Source of the DNA: Triatoma infestans
Taxonomy: Eukaryota; Arthropoda; Insecta; Hemiptera; Reduviidae
Direction of reading: 5' to 3'
NCBI GenBank assembly: GCA_011037195.1
Contig: JAAEAF010000393.1
Location: 111,001 to 175,000, forward strand
DNA length: 64,000 nucleotides
A program made the translations under genes and the position numbers. Positions 1 to 12,400 of the stretch are shown here, one piece after another; positions within the stretch are counted from its first letter, which is position 1, and each line of letters opens with the position of its first letter. The notes below the pieces were generated by a model. The model saw only the letters and a list, made by a program, of their open reading frames with translations. It ran no database searches and had not been told where the DNA came from.

Positions 1-560
1 GGGCACCACATCATATGGATGTGGTCATGAGGAGGTTAGCTAAATTAGGCGCCTTTGTTTAATTGGGCCCTAACCTTTATTGGGATGTCCTCCAGATCTG
101 ATCGATCAGGCCCACAACATTCGTCTTTGAGTTCATAGAGTAGTCGGCTGCCTGTAGTACAAATTAGGGAACCAAATGTGTCTGACAGCGAGAAGTTGCT
201 ATGTCTTTTGTGGAGTTCTCTTAAGCATCTGTTTGGATCCTTTAGAGAACGTTGTGTTTTTAAGTGACTTCTATAAAGACTTAGGGCTAATACCAGAAAC
301 TTTTTGAGTTTTTGAAATAGGGGAAGAAATACCCAGTTCCTCCTATATTGGATTGCTTGGGTTTTGAGATCAGCTTTATGGACTTTTGTCGACAACAAGT
401 TTGTAAACTGATTTGTTCGGGCATCATCATTTGTTCTTGGTTTGCCTGATTATTGTTTTAGAGTCATTTGTTCTTTGTTTGCCTGATTATTGCGTTGATG
501 GGGTCAGAGTTGGAATAACTTAAGGTTTGGTCTCTCAAAGAGATCCAATAATAATGGCTC
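1..560 (+). mobile_element. Decayed 3' end of a non-LTR retrotransposon (RNase H region)
   Basis: Around positions 20-75 the forward strand reads a broken LAKLGA...GP motif, the end of the RNase H domain found in I/Jockey/R1-type LINEs. The same signature is much clearer at 49675-50060, where WVPGH, GNEE, FAKLGDS and FIGPEP can be read. Stops and frameshifts follow, so this is a dead 3' fragment whose 5' part lies outside the window. The clade is inferred from motif order only. The reverse-strand reading frame over 45-398 is a shadow. Moderate to low confidence because of the heavy decay. Confidence 0.45.
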
Positions 561-3409
561 TTGCTTCAACTGAGAATAATCACTAAATGGATTTTCTTGT
601 TCAGTCATTTTCAAATTTTTTGGATCTAAAATCAATGAACAATCAACAATATAAAATTAATGAAAAATAGACTCTTTTTGATGCTTTATTATTAACTAGG
701 AATTGATTTAAAGAAACCTTTTTTTAAATATTTTTATCAAGAATTTTCTTATTCTCATTGATTCCGTTGAAATCTATTACATTTTATTTTCCTTTCTTTA
801 TTTCTAAGCTTTGAATATAATTTAAACAATTTAAGCAAATATAACTTTGAACCTTTTAAGAATATATTTCTTTTCATACTACTTCTTGTTGCAATATCAC
901 ATATATAAAGTGAAAGTCCTCTATTAAACTTATTACGCAACATAATATCCTGTTTGTTTTGTAAAAACCTTATATTTAAAAAAAGACACCCATTTCTTTA
1001 TTTCTAATTTTAGTCATGCTGGAAGTGTTATTATTAAAACGGGCTCTAGTTTATTTTTTAAGAAGGATCTGTTTAGCTGTTTCTAAGGAGGATCTGGCAT
1101 TGAGCGACATAAGTCATAATAATCTACAGCCCTGTAGGCCATGACAGAAAAATGGTTCTGACTTGTAGGAATGATTAACACTGTATAAAAGAAGAAAATA
1201 ATCGATTTCTTAAAGCAAAAACGTCATGGCGTGGTTTACGTTTTTGAAAAACACAGGGCTGCAGGAAACAATGAAATAGTACTTTGTAAAATTATTACAA
1301 ATGAGTAATAAAAATTCACTTACATTTTGCAAAAATTATTATCGTAAATAATCTTGAACTTATTGTTGTCCCTTCTCAGAGGAAATCGGAACATAGCAAA
1401 GAGGGCAATGGATATATGTCAATAAAATGATATATATAAGTGAACAAAAAGGGCCCCAAAGATATGAATAAACAAATATTGGCATGCATTTTCAAGTTCA
1501 CGCATGATTAAGCCCGATACAATCAAGCTGAGTGCTCCTATACGCTATGTATCTGTCATATACTAGTTTTCTTCACCTTAGTGTTAGATTTAGATTCTAA
1601 TGATCCCCTCCTAACACCATAGTAGTACTTAAATAATTGCAGGTAACTTGCAGTAACTACAAGCGATTTTGTCCAAAATATTAAAGTCATCATTAGCGAA
1701 CCTCGATATGGGCATAAAAACAGTGAATATGCAAAAAATACATAAAATGAAGGGATATATTGTAAACGATTTTTAATTTTTCATGAGGGAAAACTATGGT
1801 GAGCTTCTTTGGAGAAACTAGAGAAAAAATGGTTTCTCAGTGTATGGCCAGTGATTCCAGAAGTTTTCTTTTACATTTTGGTAAACATTCCAAAAATTTT
1901 AAATTTTAAATTTAATGGTGAAATGTAAAGTATAAAATTGCTGATTTCATCATATTCAACAAAATCAAATGTCGGATATATTGGTTACTTATTACCGATG
2001 AATTATGTAGTAAGTTTTTTGAATTATTAAAACTTTCTTCTCAATGGGACAGATAGAAGAAATCATAAATTGTACGTTCCAAATACTAGTATGTAATAAA
2101 TAGACAAATTTATCGCTTTATATTGAAAAGAGTGTTTAACAAAGGAAAAAGGAAACAGATGCCATAGAACACTTTGAAAGGGCTAGCTGAAAGTACACTC
2201 CTTCTTTTCTTTCGTTATCGATTTTCTTTAGTTAACTGAGAAGGATATTTTATTGAATATAATATAAATGCAGGAATTTTTATTTATTCAGTTTTAAGAT
2301 AACTTGATGAGTTGAATATATTGAGTTTATTATATATATTGATTACAGATTAGCTATCGTATCTTTTCATCTGTTATTAATTTATCTCTTCTTAGTGAAG
2401 AGCACTTTAAATTAAATTTCAAATTTTATTATATACATAAGGAAATCATAAATAAGATTTTTGTTTTTATTGCCCCGTCTTGGACTGAACAGCCATTCCC
2501 TGTGATGTCGCCGATTGCATGCTTGTTCTCTTAAAGACGTATGTACCTCAACTCTGTGGCGTTCGAGATCCTCAGGCAGAAAGATGAAATAGTCCCTCTG
2601 TCTCTCTATCTGGAGGTTCATTCAAATCGGGGGAATGGAGATAATTAATCTAATAATCTCTCATATGTTCCAGTTCTGCGGGACCAGAACCTACTAACCT
2701 TATGAGAGATTTACTTAGCGATATATTGTTTCATAGGTCTTATCGAATCTGTCTTGTAGTGGATATTATTAGGAGAGTAAGATATCATCCGGTGTAGTCA
2801 TCGTCGATCTTAACTTGTATATCGCTCTTTCAAGTCTAGGAAATCCTCTCTATGACTTGTGAGAAAATTAAAAAATTCTTTTCTGATACTTGAAAAACAT
2901 TCTTTCTAGATATATTTTTCCGTAGCCAGATAGCTTGGTATGGGTAATATGGAATTTATAAAAATACTAATTTTTCAATATAAGGAATGAAATCTTTCTT
3001 GGCCATCATCTTCCTCTCACATTGACTTTTCTGAAGGTCTTGTTATTTGTAGAATTACGAAGTCTTATCTTGATTAACTTAATTCTTATTTGAACTTAAT
3101 CCTGTATGAAGACTTATTTTTTAATTGCCATATTCTAGACATTTTGTAAGTCAGTTAATAATTAAGTATGCCGCACTTATTTGAAACACATTCGATTAGA
3201 ATGGCATGAATTATGGTTTGTTCCACAGATTACTAAGCACTGCCTTTAAAAATATCAAAATTCTTTTAGTATAAAAGAAAATTAAAGTTCATAGAACTAT
3301 TTATAAATCTTATAAAGCTCTGGAGAATTAGTGTGTAATATTCACTTATACTAGAAATAAAGAAAACTGTTAATCCAATAATAAACAAGTTTTTCTCCCT
3401 CATCTATAG
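561..3409. other. Upstream region with no recognised gene
   Basis: AT-rich sequence in which I see no convincing exon. It should contain the 5' exon(s), start codon and promoter of the quick-to-court-like gene, or introns leading to them, because the first exon I can read (3410) opens in phase 0 and has no methionine. A GC-richer island at 2445-2640 looks repeat-derived and is listed separately. Confidence 0.5.
2445..2640 (-). mobile_element. GC-richer island, possible LINE 3' tail
   Basis: The reverse strand carries an open frame (ATG near 2621) rich in Arg, His and Glu that is clearly more GC-rich than its flanks. It ends in an A-rich tail of the AATAAAAACAAAAA type near 2465-2450, which is how many non-LTR elements end. 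No family motif can be named. It could also be an orphan coding exon. The call rests on composition and the A-rich tail. Confidence 0.25.
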
Positions 3410-6400
3410 CAGTGCCTGAGTCAGAATGTTAACAGTCCACGCTCACCAGAAGAAGATACAGAATCTGTACGCAGTGGATTAAGTGGTTGTAGTCTGACAT
3501 CACAATGTGATCATGCTCATTTTGCTCGTAATGGTACCACATATTCAGGACGAGATAGACGATTTATTGTACATTGTTCGCCAACACATGTGGACCCAGA
3601 TAAATACCTTACTCCAACACAAAGGGCTAATGCCACCATAAGAAGGCTTCAGGTAATGTGATATTATAATTATATAATATTTTTTGATGGCTCAAATTTA
3701 AGAATTCATTTATAGCACTTCAATAGGATTATTATGTGTCTTAATTAATAGTGCTTAATATTTTTCCTTAAATATTGATTCTAACCTTAACTATTTATAA
3801 TGCTCTTAATCTTCTTTTATGACAAATAGTTTAGATTTTTCTTATTTAAAATAATAACAATAAACAAAACTAATATTATCCAGTGTTTGAATATTTACTT
3901 AGCTAGAATAGAAACCTCTTCTTAGAAACATAAAAAGAGTGACTGTATAGTTGAAAACCACTCTAACATCGCAATAAATGTTATAGTCTGTGCTTAGCGA
4001 CTCGCAGGCCGAGCTCGCTGATAAGGAGCAAGAGATAGCGAAGCTTACTAAGGAACTGGTCCAGTTACGTTTGTTCAAAGCTGAATCACAAGCACTGACT
4101 AATGGACATTCATCGGGTGGAGGGTAACTCTTAATTCCATTATATTTAACTGAAAAAAAAGTAAAAAAATTTGTTACCTAAATAATAATTAAAAAAAAAT
4201 CTAGGGGCGGGATTTGCTCAATGCTAACGTCCAGGCAGCGCTGCCCTTAGATTTTCTCGCTCTGGGATCCTCTACAGCAGCTGTCCGGTGATGGGAGTGT
4301 GGTCTGTAACAACAGACCACTGCCCAAAGCCTGGCAGTGCATTGAGAAGGATCCGGACTTCGAAATCACTGATTAAAACTGATACAACTTAAACAAAAAA
4401 TAAAAAAAATTATATATATAATTAACTTCCGATCATAGATGAGATTATCCCTTATCCCTTTTCTTTCTTTTTTTAATATTTATCACTAATTTATTTGTTT
4501 AGAATATATCTTTTAATAATTGGTCTAGATATCACCTTTGAAGTATGTATAATCAAATCACCTTCTTCTAACTTTCTAACTACATAACTTTTCACTTTTA
4601 ATAAAGGTCGATTCCCATTGTACATAACGTCTACATACCGTCAAAGTCAGTTGGAATTTGTCGAAAAAATAAGTTGAACCTGATATTCCTAGCTAGCAAG
4701 ACGCCTGCAGCCTTATACAAATTCTGTCCGTACCGTAGGGGGTGAGCGACCGTTTCGAAAATTTGAGGCGTTGCCCGGGCCCTTTTGTTTAAACATACTA
4801 AATTTATCAAATAAATCATGTAATTCTCTATGTCTTCGGCAGAAGCCTTAGAACCCCATTTTCCTGAACAGCAAGTGTTAGAACGCGATGCGAGAATACT
4901 TTCGCCACTCTCCCTATTGAAGAAATATCATAGTGTTTGTGTGTTTAGAAAATAGCGAATTGCTTGCTAGCTCATTCGTTGAGTTTGGCATAGAATGTTT
5001 GGCAAAACAGCAGATATTATCATCGTCCAATTAAGTCAAAGTATTATTTTTGAAAAACTCAAGATCCGATTAGATTACCGACCTAAGACTGTGCTTCCAG
5101 GCTTCATGACCTCAAAGGATCTGATCTATTGGGGAACTCCGTCTACTTTTGAGAAAACTGTCCAATCCTTCAGCCCTAAAATGGCTTTCGCAAAACAAAG
5201 ATTATGCTGATTTATACTCCCCAGGCGGAACTTCAGCGCAGCTAGGTTCAAAGTAGCAGCATGGTATGTTATGCAATATATAGAGCAATCTAACGCCTAA
5301 AATATTCCATATTGCTTCTAGACCAGCGAGCAAATCAAGTGCCACCATGTTCTGCTCACAATGTCTTACATGAAGGCAGGCGAATCTCTTTAAAGTAAAG
5401 CTCTGTTATTTTCGCCATGGCTATCTATTCCATAAGGTCTGAAAAATGAATTTGATGTGACTTATAGTGTAAACGATACCATGTTGTGTTCAATGATCCT
5501 ACCTTAACATGATGTTGACGGTTACATATAGAACCGTAGTATTCAGCTATCATTATCTTATAGCGTCATTATCATAGTGGGCGTTGCTTAACATTGCATT
5601 CTGATACATGTACTGTGAATCGGCCTTAACTTTTCACTTTCATTTAGTATAGGTTTTTGAAAATCTTAATCCTATATGAAGTGCAATAGTTTGCTACCAA
5701 AAAGAGCCACAAGAGAACTGTGGTGCATATTAAGTGAAATAAAAATTAAATTAGTTTATGTAATTTTTTTTTTTTTTTATAAAATATTCACACAAAATAT
5801 TTGAGAGATAAAGCAATATTGTAATAATTTTTTTAAAGTGTTTATGTAATTAAATTTTTATTGTGTTACGTCAAGGTTATAGCCATTAAAAGTTCTGCTT
5901 CAAATACGTTATTAATGATCAAAGAAATTTAAAAGAATATGTGTTCGTACACTTCTATACAGAAAAGTGACTTAATGTATAACACAGCTATGAAAAAGCG
6001 AATATATTTCTTTAGGAAACTAATAAAGTAAATTTCTGTAAAACATTCTTTTCGTGATGTATACAGATTTCTTTATAATCTTTTTCATTCATTCTTTGAT
6101 TTAACATTTCTCATGTGGTTTTTTACATTTCAAAATCGTAAATTAAATTTATGTTTCAAATTCCAACAGATAATAACCTTATCATTTAAAATGAACATAG
6201 AAAATTATAGAATCCTTGAGGTCATCTTACGAGTAGCTGCATTATAGGGAAATATCGGTTTTTCCAAAACCAAATGCTCTCTTGTACACACATATTCTCA
6301 GATATAACATTTATTGACCCAGAAGATTGAAACTTTATTAATATCGGCCTCAAGCATTTGGCTTTCTGTATTAAAACAATTTTAAAAAGAGAAAGAAAGC

Positions 6401-9400
6401 GAATCTTAGCAGTATAGTGTGTAACTCATTCACATTTTTCATTCCTCATTCTTTGTTACAGTTATTTCCAGAGGATAATCCAACATTGTCAAAACATTTC
6501 ACAACGGGGGAAAAAATACTTCCTCCTCAAATACTTTTAGATTTTTTTTAAAAAACAAAATTTAACAAAAAATAAATATATAAAAAATGATTATTTTAGA
6601 GATGCGAGATTGTCAGTGGATACAACACCTTGCTCTCTTGCTGATTCAGGTCATTTTGAGGATATAAGTCCCCAACCTTCACCAAGAAATACACCTAATG
6701 GGGAGAAAGAAATAATTAAAATCAAAACTCATTACGAAGATCAGGTAATTGTTAAAATAAATCAGTTCTGGTTTATATTATAATTTTATATATATACGTG
6801 GGGGGAGGGCTCAGTCCTACTGGCGCCTCCAACTTTTCACTCCTCTTAACATTCTCAAGAAAATTGTGTGTCAAATGGTGCAAACCGCTTGAAAATCTGT
6901 CCAGCCGAATTCGTTATATTATCACATTTCATATAATCGTGACACAAAATAGCTTACTATTTTATGTATATAGAATAGATAAAGTTATCATATTTATATT
7001 ACTTATATACAGTAGAATAAGCCTTTTTCTGTATAGCATCACTGTTGGACTTCTCAGAAATATTATTTGAAATTTAATAAAAATGTTCTCAAAGTGCAAT
7101 TTATTTCATTTCGAATTCATAGTTTACGAAATAAACAGAATTATTTCTATGCAATACGGTAGTTTCTCAGGAAAGCTGTATAAATAAAAAAAAGTAATAC
7201 AAGCATTTTAACATATGACATTAAAAAGTAAGTTTACTTGAATCTAAATTAAGTTTCTCGCTTAGAGTATGATGTATTGTCACAATTGCAGCCGAATCCT
7301 GACCTTACTCTTCGTTTTAAAATGCAATTGTAACTTTCTTAAATCTATGCAAGTTTATTTATGATTTTATATCAATGTTCGATTGTTGCTCTTAACCAAA
7401 TAGTTTTAATTTCTTAATTTTGATCAGTATCTTGGGTTCGATAAAATAAAAAAATAAACCAAGCCGTACCTGACAGCGTGTGTTTAACAAGTTTAACTGA
7501 TGAAGTTCGTTGTATTAACTTTTATATTAAAAAGGACATTCTTTCTTCCTTAATTTCTTGGTTTCCTTATTCTTACATTCCAACATTCTCTTCTTACTTT
7601 GCCTTTGTCAAGATTTACACTACATTCCTTCCAACCTCTCCTCCTTAATTTTTCCTTAACATCCTCCTCTCGTCATCCTTATTCACCCGTCTACTTTTTT
7701 TCACATAAAGTGGCTTTTGCTTAGTACAGTTCTCTCTCTAACCTAATCCCATCCATTCTGGACACAGACTAAACCAAGGAACTGATTTGAAACACCAGTT
7801 CCAATTGCAAAACTCAGGATTTCGTGGGTTTCTCCTAAGGGAAGCGCCTTCATACTTTTGCTGAGCATTCTTTAATGCTCCATCCACATCCATGAACAAA
7901 ATGAGAAGGCCCTGGAAGGAGAGGCTCTACTATCCTTAGTCCCGTCCCTCTCCGCTCTATGTCTTCAATTCATGCATTCCGCATTGGCTGTCTTTACCAC
8001 ATTTCTAGGATTTTTGTAGCAATGTTCTCTGACTCGCTTTACATTTTACTTCAAAAAACATCTCAGAGATCCTGATTTCTCCCTGATCAAATGATTTTAC
8101 CAAATCCATACTATCCATTTCCTCCCCACATCAGGCGCTTCTCAGAATATAGCCTGCTGGTGAATATTATATATTGAGGTTTTATCTATCTCTGAAACCG
8201 TTGTAGGAATCATGAAATGAATCTTCAACTTCTTTTTTGTAAACACATTTCCACAATACTGTCCACAAATCTTAATACTAAGAAGCGAGATTTCTCCTGT
8301 AGTTATCACAGTCTCAGTTATGACCCATCTCGTGAATGGGAAACGATCCTTAAGTTTTATCTTTATCCAAGCTTATTAATTGCCAGTATTTCTTCTTAAT
8401 CTTGACTTGCTTCCATTATCTTCTAATAACTCTTCACGTATACCCGCCACTTTTCTATAATTTCTTTGCTTTCATTAGGATGTTTCATTAGACAAAATTG
8501 ATAGTGCCGATTTTGTTTTTTTTTTTTGTTTTTGATTGCCTTGTGGAGAAACTTAAGGTTTCCCTTATTATCCTCTTCCAACTTGTCATCAAATTCCTCC
8601 ACGATTCTTTTTTAGCGTTTAAAATTGCTTTCTAGTCCCTAATTTTGATCTACATACTATTCTGCTTTTGATATAGATACTTATAATTCTGTTATAATAA
8701 TATAATATTTTTTTGGCATTTAATAGAATAATAATATTTTAAGGTGCGATCGTTACAAGAGGCAAGCAATGCCAAAATAGAAAGTCTAGTCCAACGACTG
8801 GCGGAAGCCAATGATAAGTAAGTTCTAGATTTCAGACGGCGTCTGTATTATGTTATTCTAGCTGACAAAATAATCATAATATAAGATATTTGTCATAGAT
8901 ATTATGAATTAAGGCCACAGTATGATAAGTTACAAAAAAAAATTGAAGAATTAGAAAAGGAAAAAGAAGAATTGGAAGCTAAATTCAAAGAGAGCGAAGA
9001 AAGACATAAGAATACATATCTTCAAATGTTCAATAAAGGACAGGAGGCAGCACTTTTCTCAGTCAGTAATTGTTTTATTCTTTTTTTTTAAACTAGATGT
9101 AAACAATCTGTTGGTTTGATTAAAAACATATTTTTAGTAAATTACATATTGTCCTTCAAAAAGAATAACGGAAGGCAATATGAATCAAATATACGAGAAC
9201 GAAAAGCGAGAACGAATCAATGCCTCAGGTGCCCTTATTCTTAACATATTCCACAAATCCAAAACAAGCTAAGAAACAAGAAAGTAATATGAGAAAGGAG
9301 TTGGCAATCCTTTTTTACTCTTTTTTACATTTTTCTCAAAATTTTTTCGAAGATTATCTTTATATATTCAAATTGTGGCAAAATTTATTTTAAATATAAT

Positions 9401-12400
9401 TTGATGGAAACCTAGGTAGATATACTTTTATCAAACTTTCTTTTGTAAAAATTCTATTCAAATTACATGAGCATTGACTAAATTATGTGCTTTTAAGTTA
9501 TAAAATTAGAAAATCTTTTTTGGATATTACATCAAATTCTTTTTCCAGCAATTTTAAGTCTAATGAAATTATATTGTAATAATACTACACAGGTGGATGA
9601 CAATGTTACGGATGGTCCTGCTAAAGCTGACACCTTACCTGCTCTTATCAAACAACTTGAAGTTACCAAACTAGAACTTGAGAGTGTTAAGGTAATATTA
9701 TTTCATTTTACATATTATACTAACTTATATAATTAATTGTTAACACTGGCATACCTAATTTGCACAACCTTGTTTTGGAAAATATCTATTGTGTTTTTCG
9801 TTTTTTTTTTTTTTCTTTCTAACAATCGCATTTATAAATGTTTCCTGCTATTAATAATAGGCTTAAGCATATTTTTCATTGAGTATAGTTTTAAAGTTTA
9901 ATAGGATTTGATTCATAAGAATTAGGAAATAAATTATTATTTTGCAAAGTTTTTCTTTTATTATTTGTTTTAATAATTATTTTTTGACCAGCTTCTTTAA
10001 CTTTTTTTTTAAATTATGAATTATATTTATAAAACGATAGAGAAATGTGTGTGTAAAAAATGAATACCCTGCATAAATATTGGGGCTTATTCTTGTTAAT
10101 CAAATAATTTGATTATTTGTAAATATATAGGATTGTTTTACTGTATAATAAAATAAAAATGAAATATATAAGTAGAATAGAGTTTTGTGATAAATAAAAA
10201 TAAAGTAATAAAACTGGAGAAGAAAGTAATATGAGATATCTTTGTGTTTTTTTTCCATATTCGAACTAAAAAAAAATTATATAATCGAGCAGTTTAATTG
10301 TTTTCGTACTGAGAACTATATGGTTTTTTTTTGTCACTGACCAACACAAACAATAGTAGATTGAAAAATTTAGATTATACATTATAATTTTTAGTAAGTT
10401 CTAATATTTCATAAGAATAATGATAACATGAGCTAGGAAATTCTGCATTAATCTCTTTTTAAAAAGATCAGTTATCTAAAAATTGTGTTTATTGTCTTTT
10501 ATATACTGAAGTCCAATTATGTTCTAATTATGTTAGAATTAGGTAAATGACTACTTGCGCTAACCAGAGCTGCTGCTAATGCCTCAAAAGAAAAAAAACA
10601 ACACCGAGAGGACACTCCCCGAAGGCCGGCAAACTAATAAGGATCGGGGAAGAAGCACAATAGATTTTTCAGGTCACAATACAATATCCCCTAAAATAAA
10701 ATCTAATTTAACACTTAAACCAACAAATTTAATTCAAGAAAAAGAAGGTTTTAGAAAAAAGATGTGGAATTCGGAAGAAGAATATTATAAAATGAGGCTT
10801 AATGCTGAAGATTAATTTTACCAAGTCCGGAATATCTGGTTACAAGATATAAATGATATCTATAGACTTCCTCTCAGTATAAAGCTAGAATCTTTTTGAA
10901 ATATTTTAGAAGGATAAATTATATAGTCTAAGCAGGTTGATGATAAAAGATGCAGAAATGAAATCCTAGTGGCAGTGCACGCCAAATCCAAGGTGTTTAG
11001 ACTTGGAAACTAAGATATCAAAGATAGGAATTGGAGGTTCTTTAAATGAATTGAAAAAGTCAAGAGTACAAGAGAGGAAGAAAAGAAGAAATAGGCCCAA
11101 AGATATTTGAAATAAGGCTGAATAAGAGATCAGAGTGCGTCTGGCAGAATGTGACTGATGGAGATATAATGTTTCTCTGCTTCTTAAAAACTACAATCGA
11201 ATTTATGGCTCTTGACCTTATTGTCAGTCTCAAAAACCATTTCTTAAACGCCATTCAGAAACATAACATAAGAGAAATAAAAAAAAAACAACATTTTTTT
11301 CAATGTGTTTTTTCAAATTCAATGTGTTTAAGAAGGCCCACTTCTGCCAACTAGGCCAAACCACTTTTGGAAGATTGGTCATCCATCTATTTAAATTCAT
11401 AACCGATTGGAAGCAAGTGAAGGAAGGAAAGCGTCTAATTTTGGCAAATCTTTCAAAAACGAAGTTCCCCATTTGTTCAACACCAAGAAGAATATCTGTA
11501 GGATAGCTTGTTGTTATTATTTAGTCTTCTATATATTAGTTCCTCTTTGATAGTAGTTTTAAAGACCCGTACTAATTTCGTTTGAAGATACATATTTCAA
11601 ATCTGCCATAAGTATGAACCAGTAAACTTATTATATTATAGTACTGATAAACCCTAATACCAATGCTTGTGGCCATTTTTGTCTATAGCAAAACTATATG
11701 AGTATTAGCTTGTTCCCAAGAAATAGATTAGTCATGCTATCTACGTCGATAGTATAAAGAGTAGGCCTCAGGATTCAGGCTAAGTCTGTTCCCAACTTTG
11801 AGGTGTAAACTTTCTTCCTTGGAGCATCTGGAGCGCATAGTCCGGTGATTGGACAGTCCAGTCTATAACGAGAGAACACTGTCTCGCGGCCGGCAGAGCA
11901 CTGAGAAGGCTCCGGGATGGTGCCAGTGCCCCTAGATGTTGACGAGGCTTAAAAATAAATAAATAAAATTTATTAAAAAATAAGATCTTGTTTGTATATT
12001 TGTTTCCATAAAAAAATGTAATTTCCATTTGACTTTCACGCTTATACATATAACTCGAAGCATGATAAATTCCACGAACACATGTCAGAACTTTAAATAA
12101 ATTTTCCTTCATTTATGAAAATGTTGGTAGCACTGAGATATACCCAATATTAAAGGGATGTTTTATAAGATCTCATCAGAACACAGAGCAAAAATATCTT
12201 TGTACCATCTCCTCCTCCTATGAATTGAAAACTTTTTTTTACACACGCATTTTTTGAAAAAAAAAAAATACATTTTTGTTTCCTTTTTTCCTTTATTTGT
12301 AAATGTCATTTTTTCCCCCTTAAACTAACAGTGGTAAATGTGTGTGATTTTTTTTTTTTTTTGGCAAGGCAGGATGTAGATTACTGGGAGAGAGCGCGAA

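Larger units (their letters stand above)
9692..12372. other. Intron 6 of the quick-to-court-like gene
   Basis: A 2.7-kb intron. It holds a polar open frame at 10579-10815 (about 78 aa, Lys/Asn/Thr-rich, no motif recognised), probably transposon-derived since readable but stop-interrupted sequence continues to about 11300. It also holds the second retroposon-like repeat at 11775-11985 and one arm of a direct repeat at 11536-11630. No additional host exon is needed: exons 6 and 7 join in phase 0. Confidence 0.5.

Noticed and set aside
45..398. 117-aa reverse-strand open frame as a gene
   Set aside because: The forward strand here reads LINE RNase H remnants; the reverse frame has no family motif or splice context.
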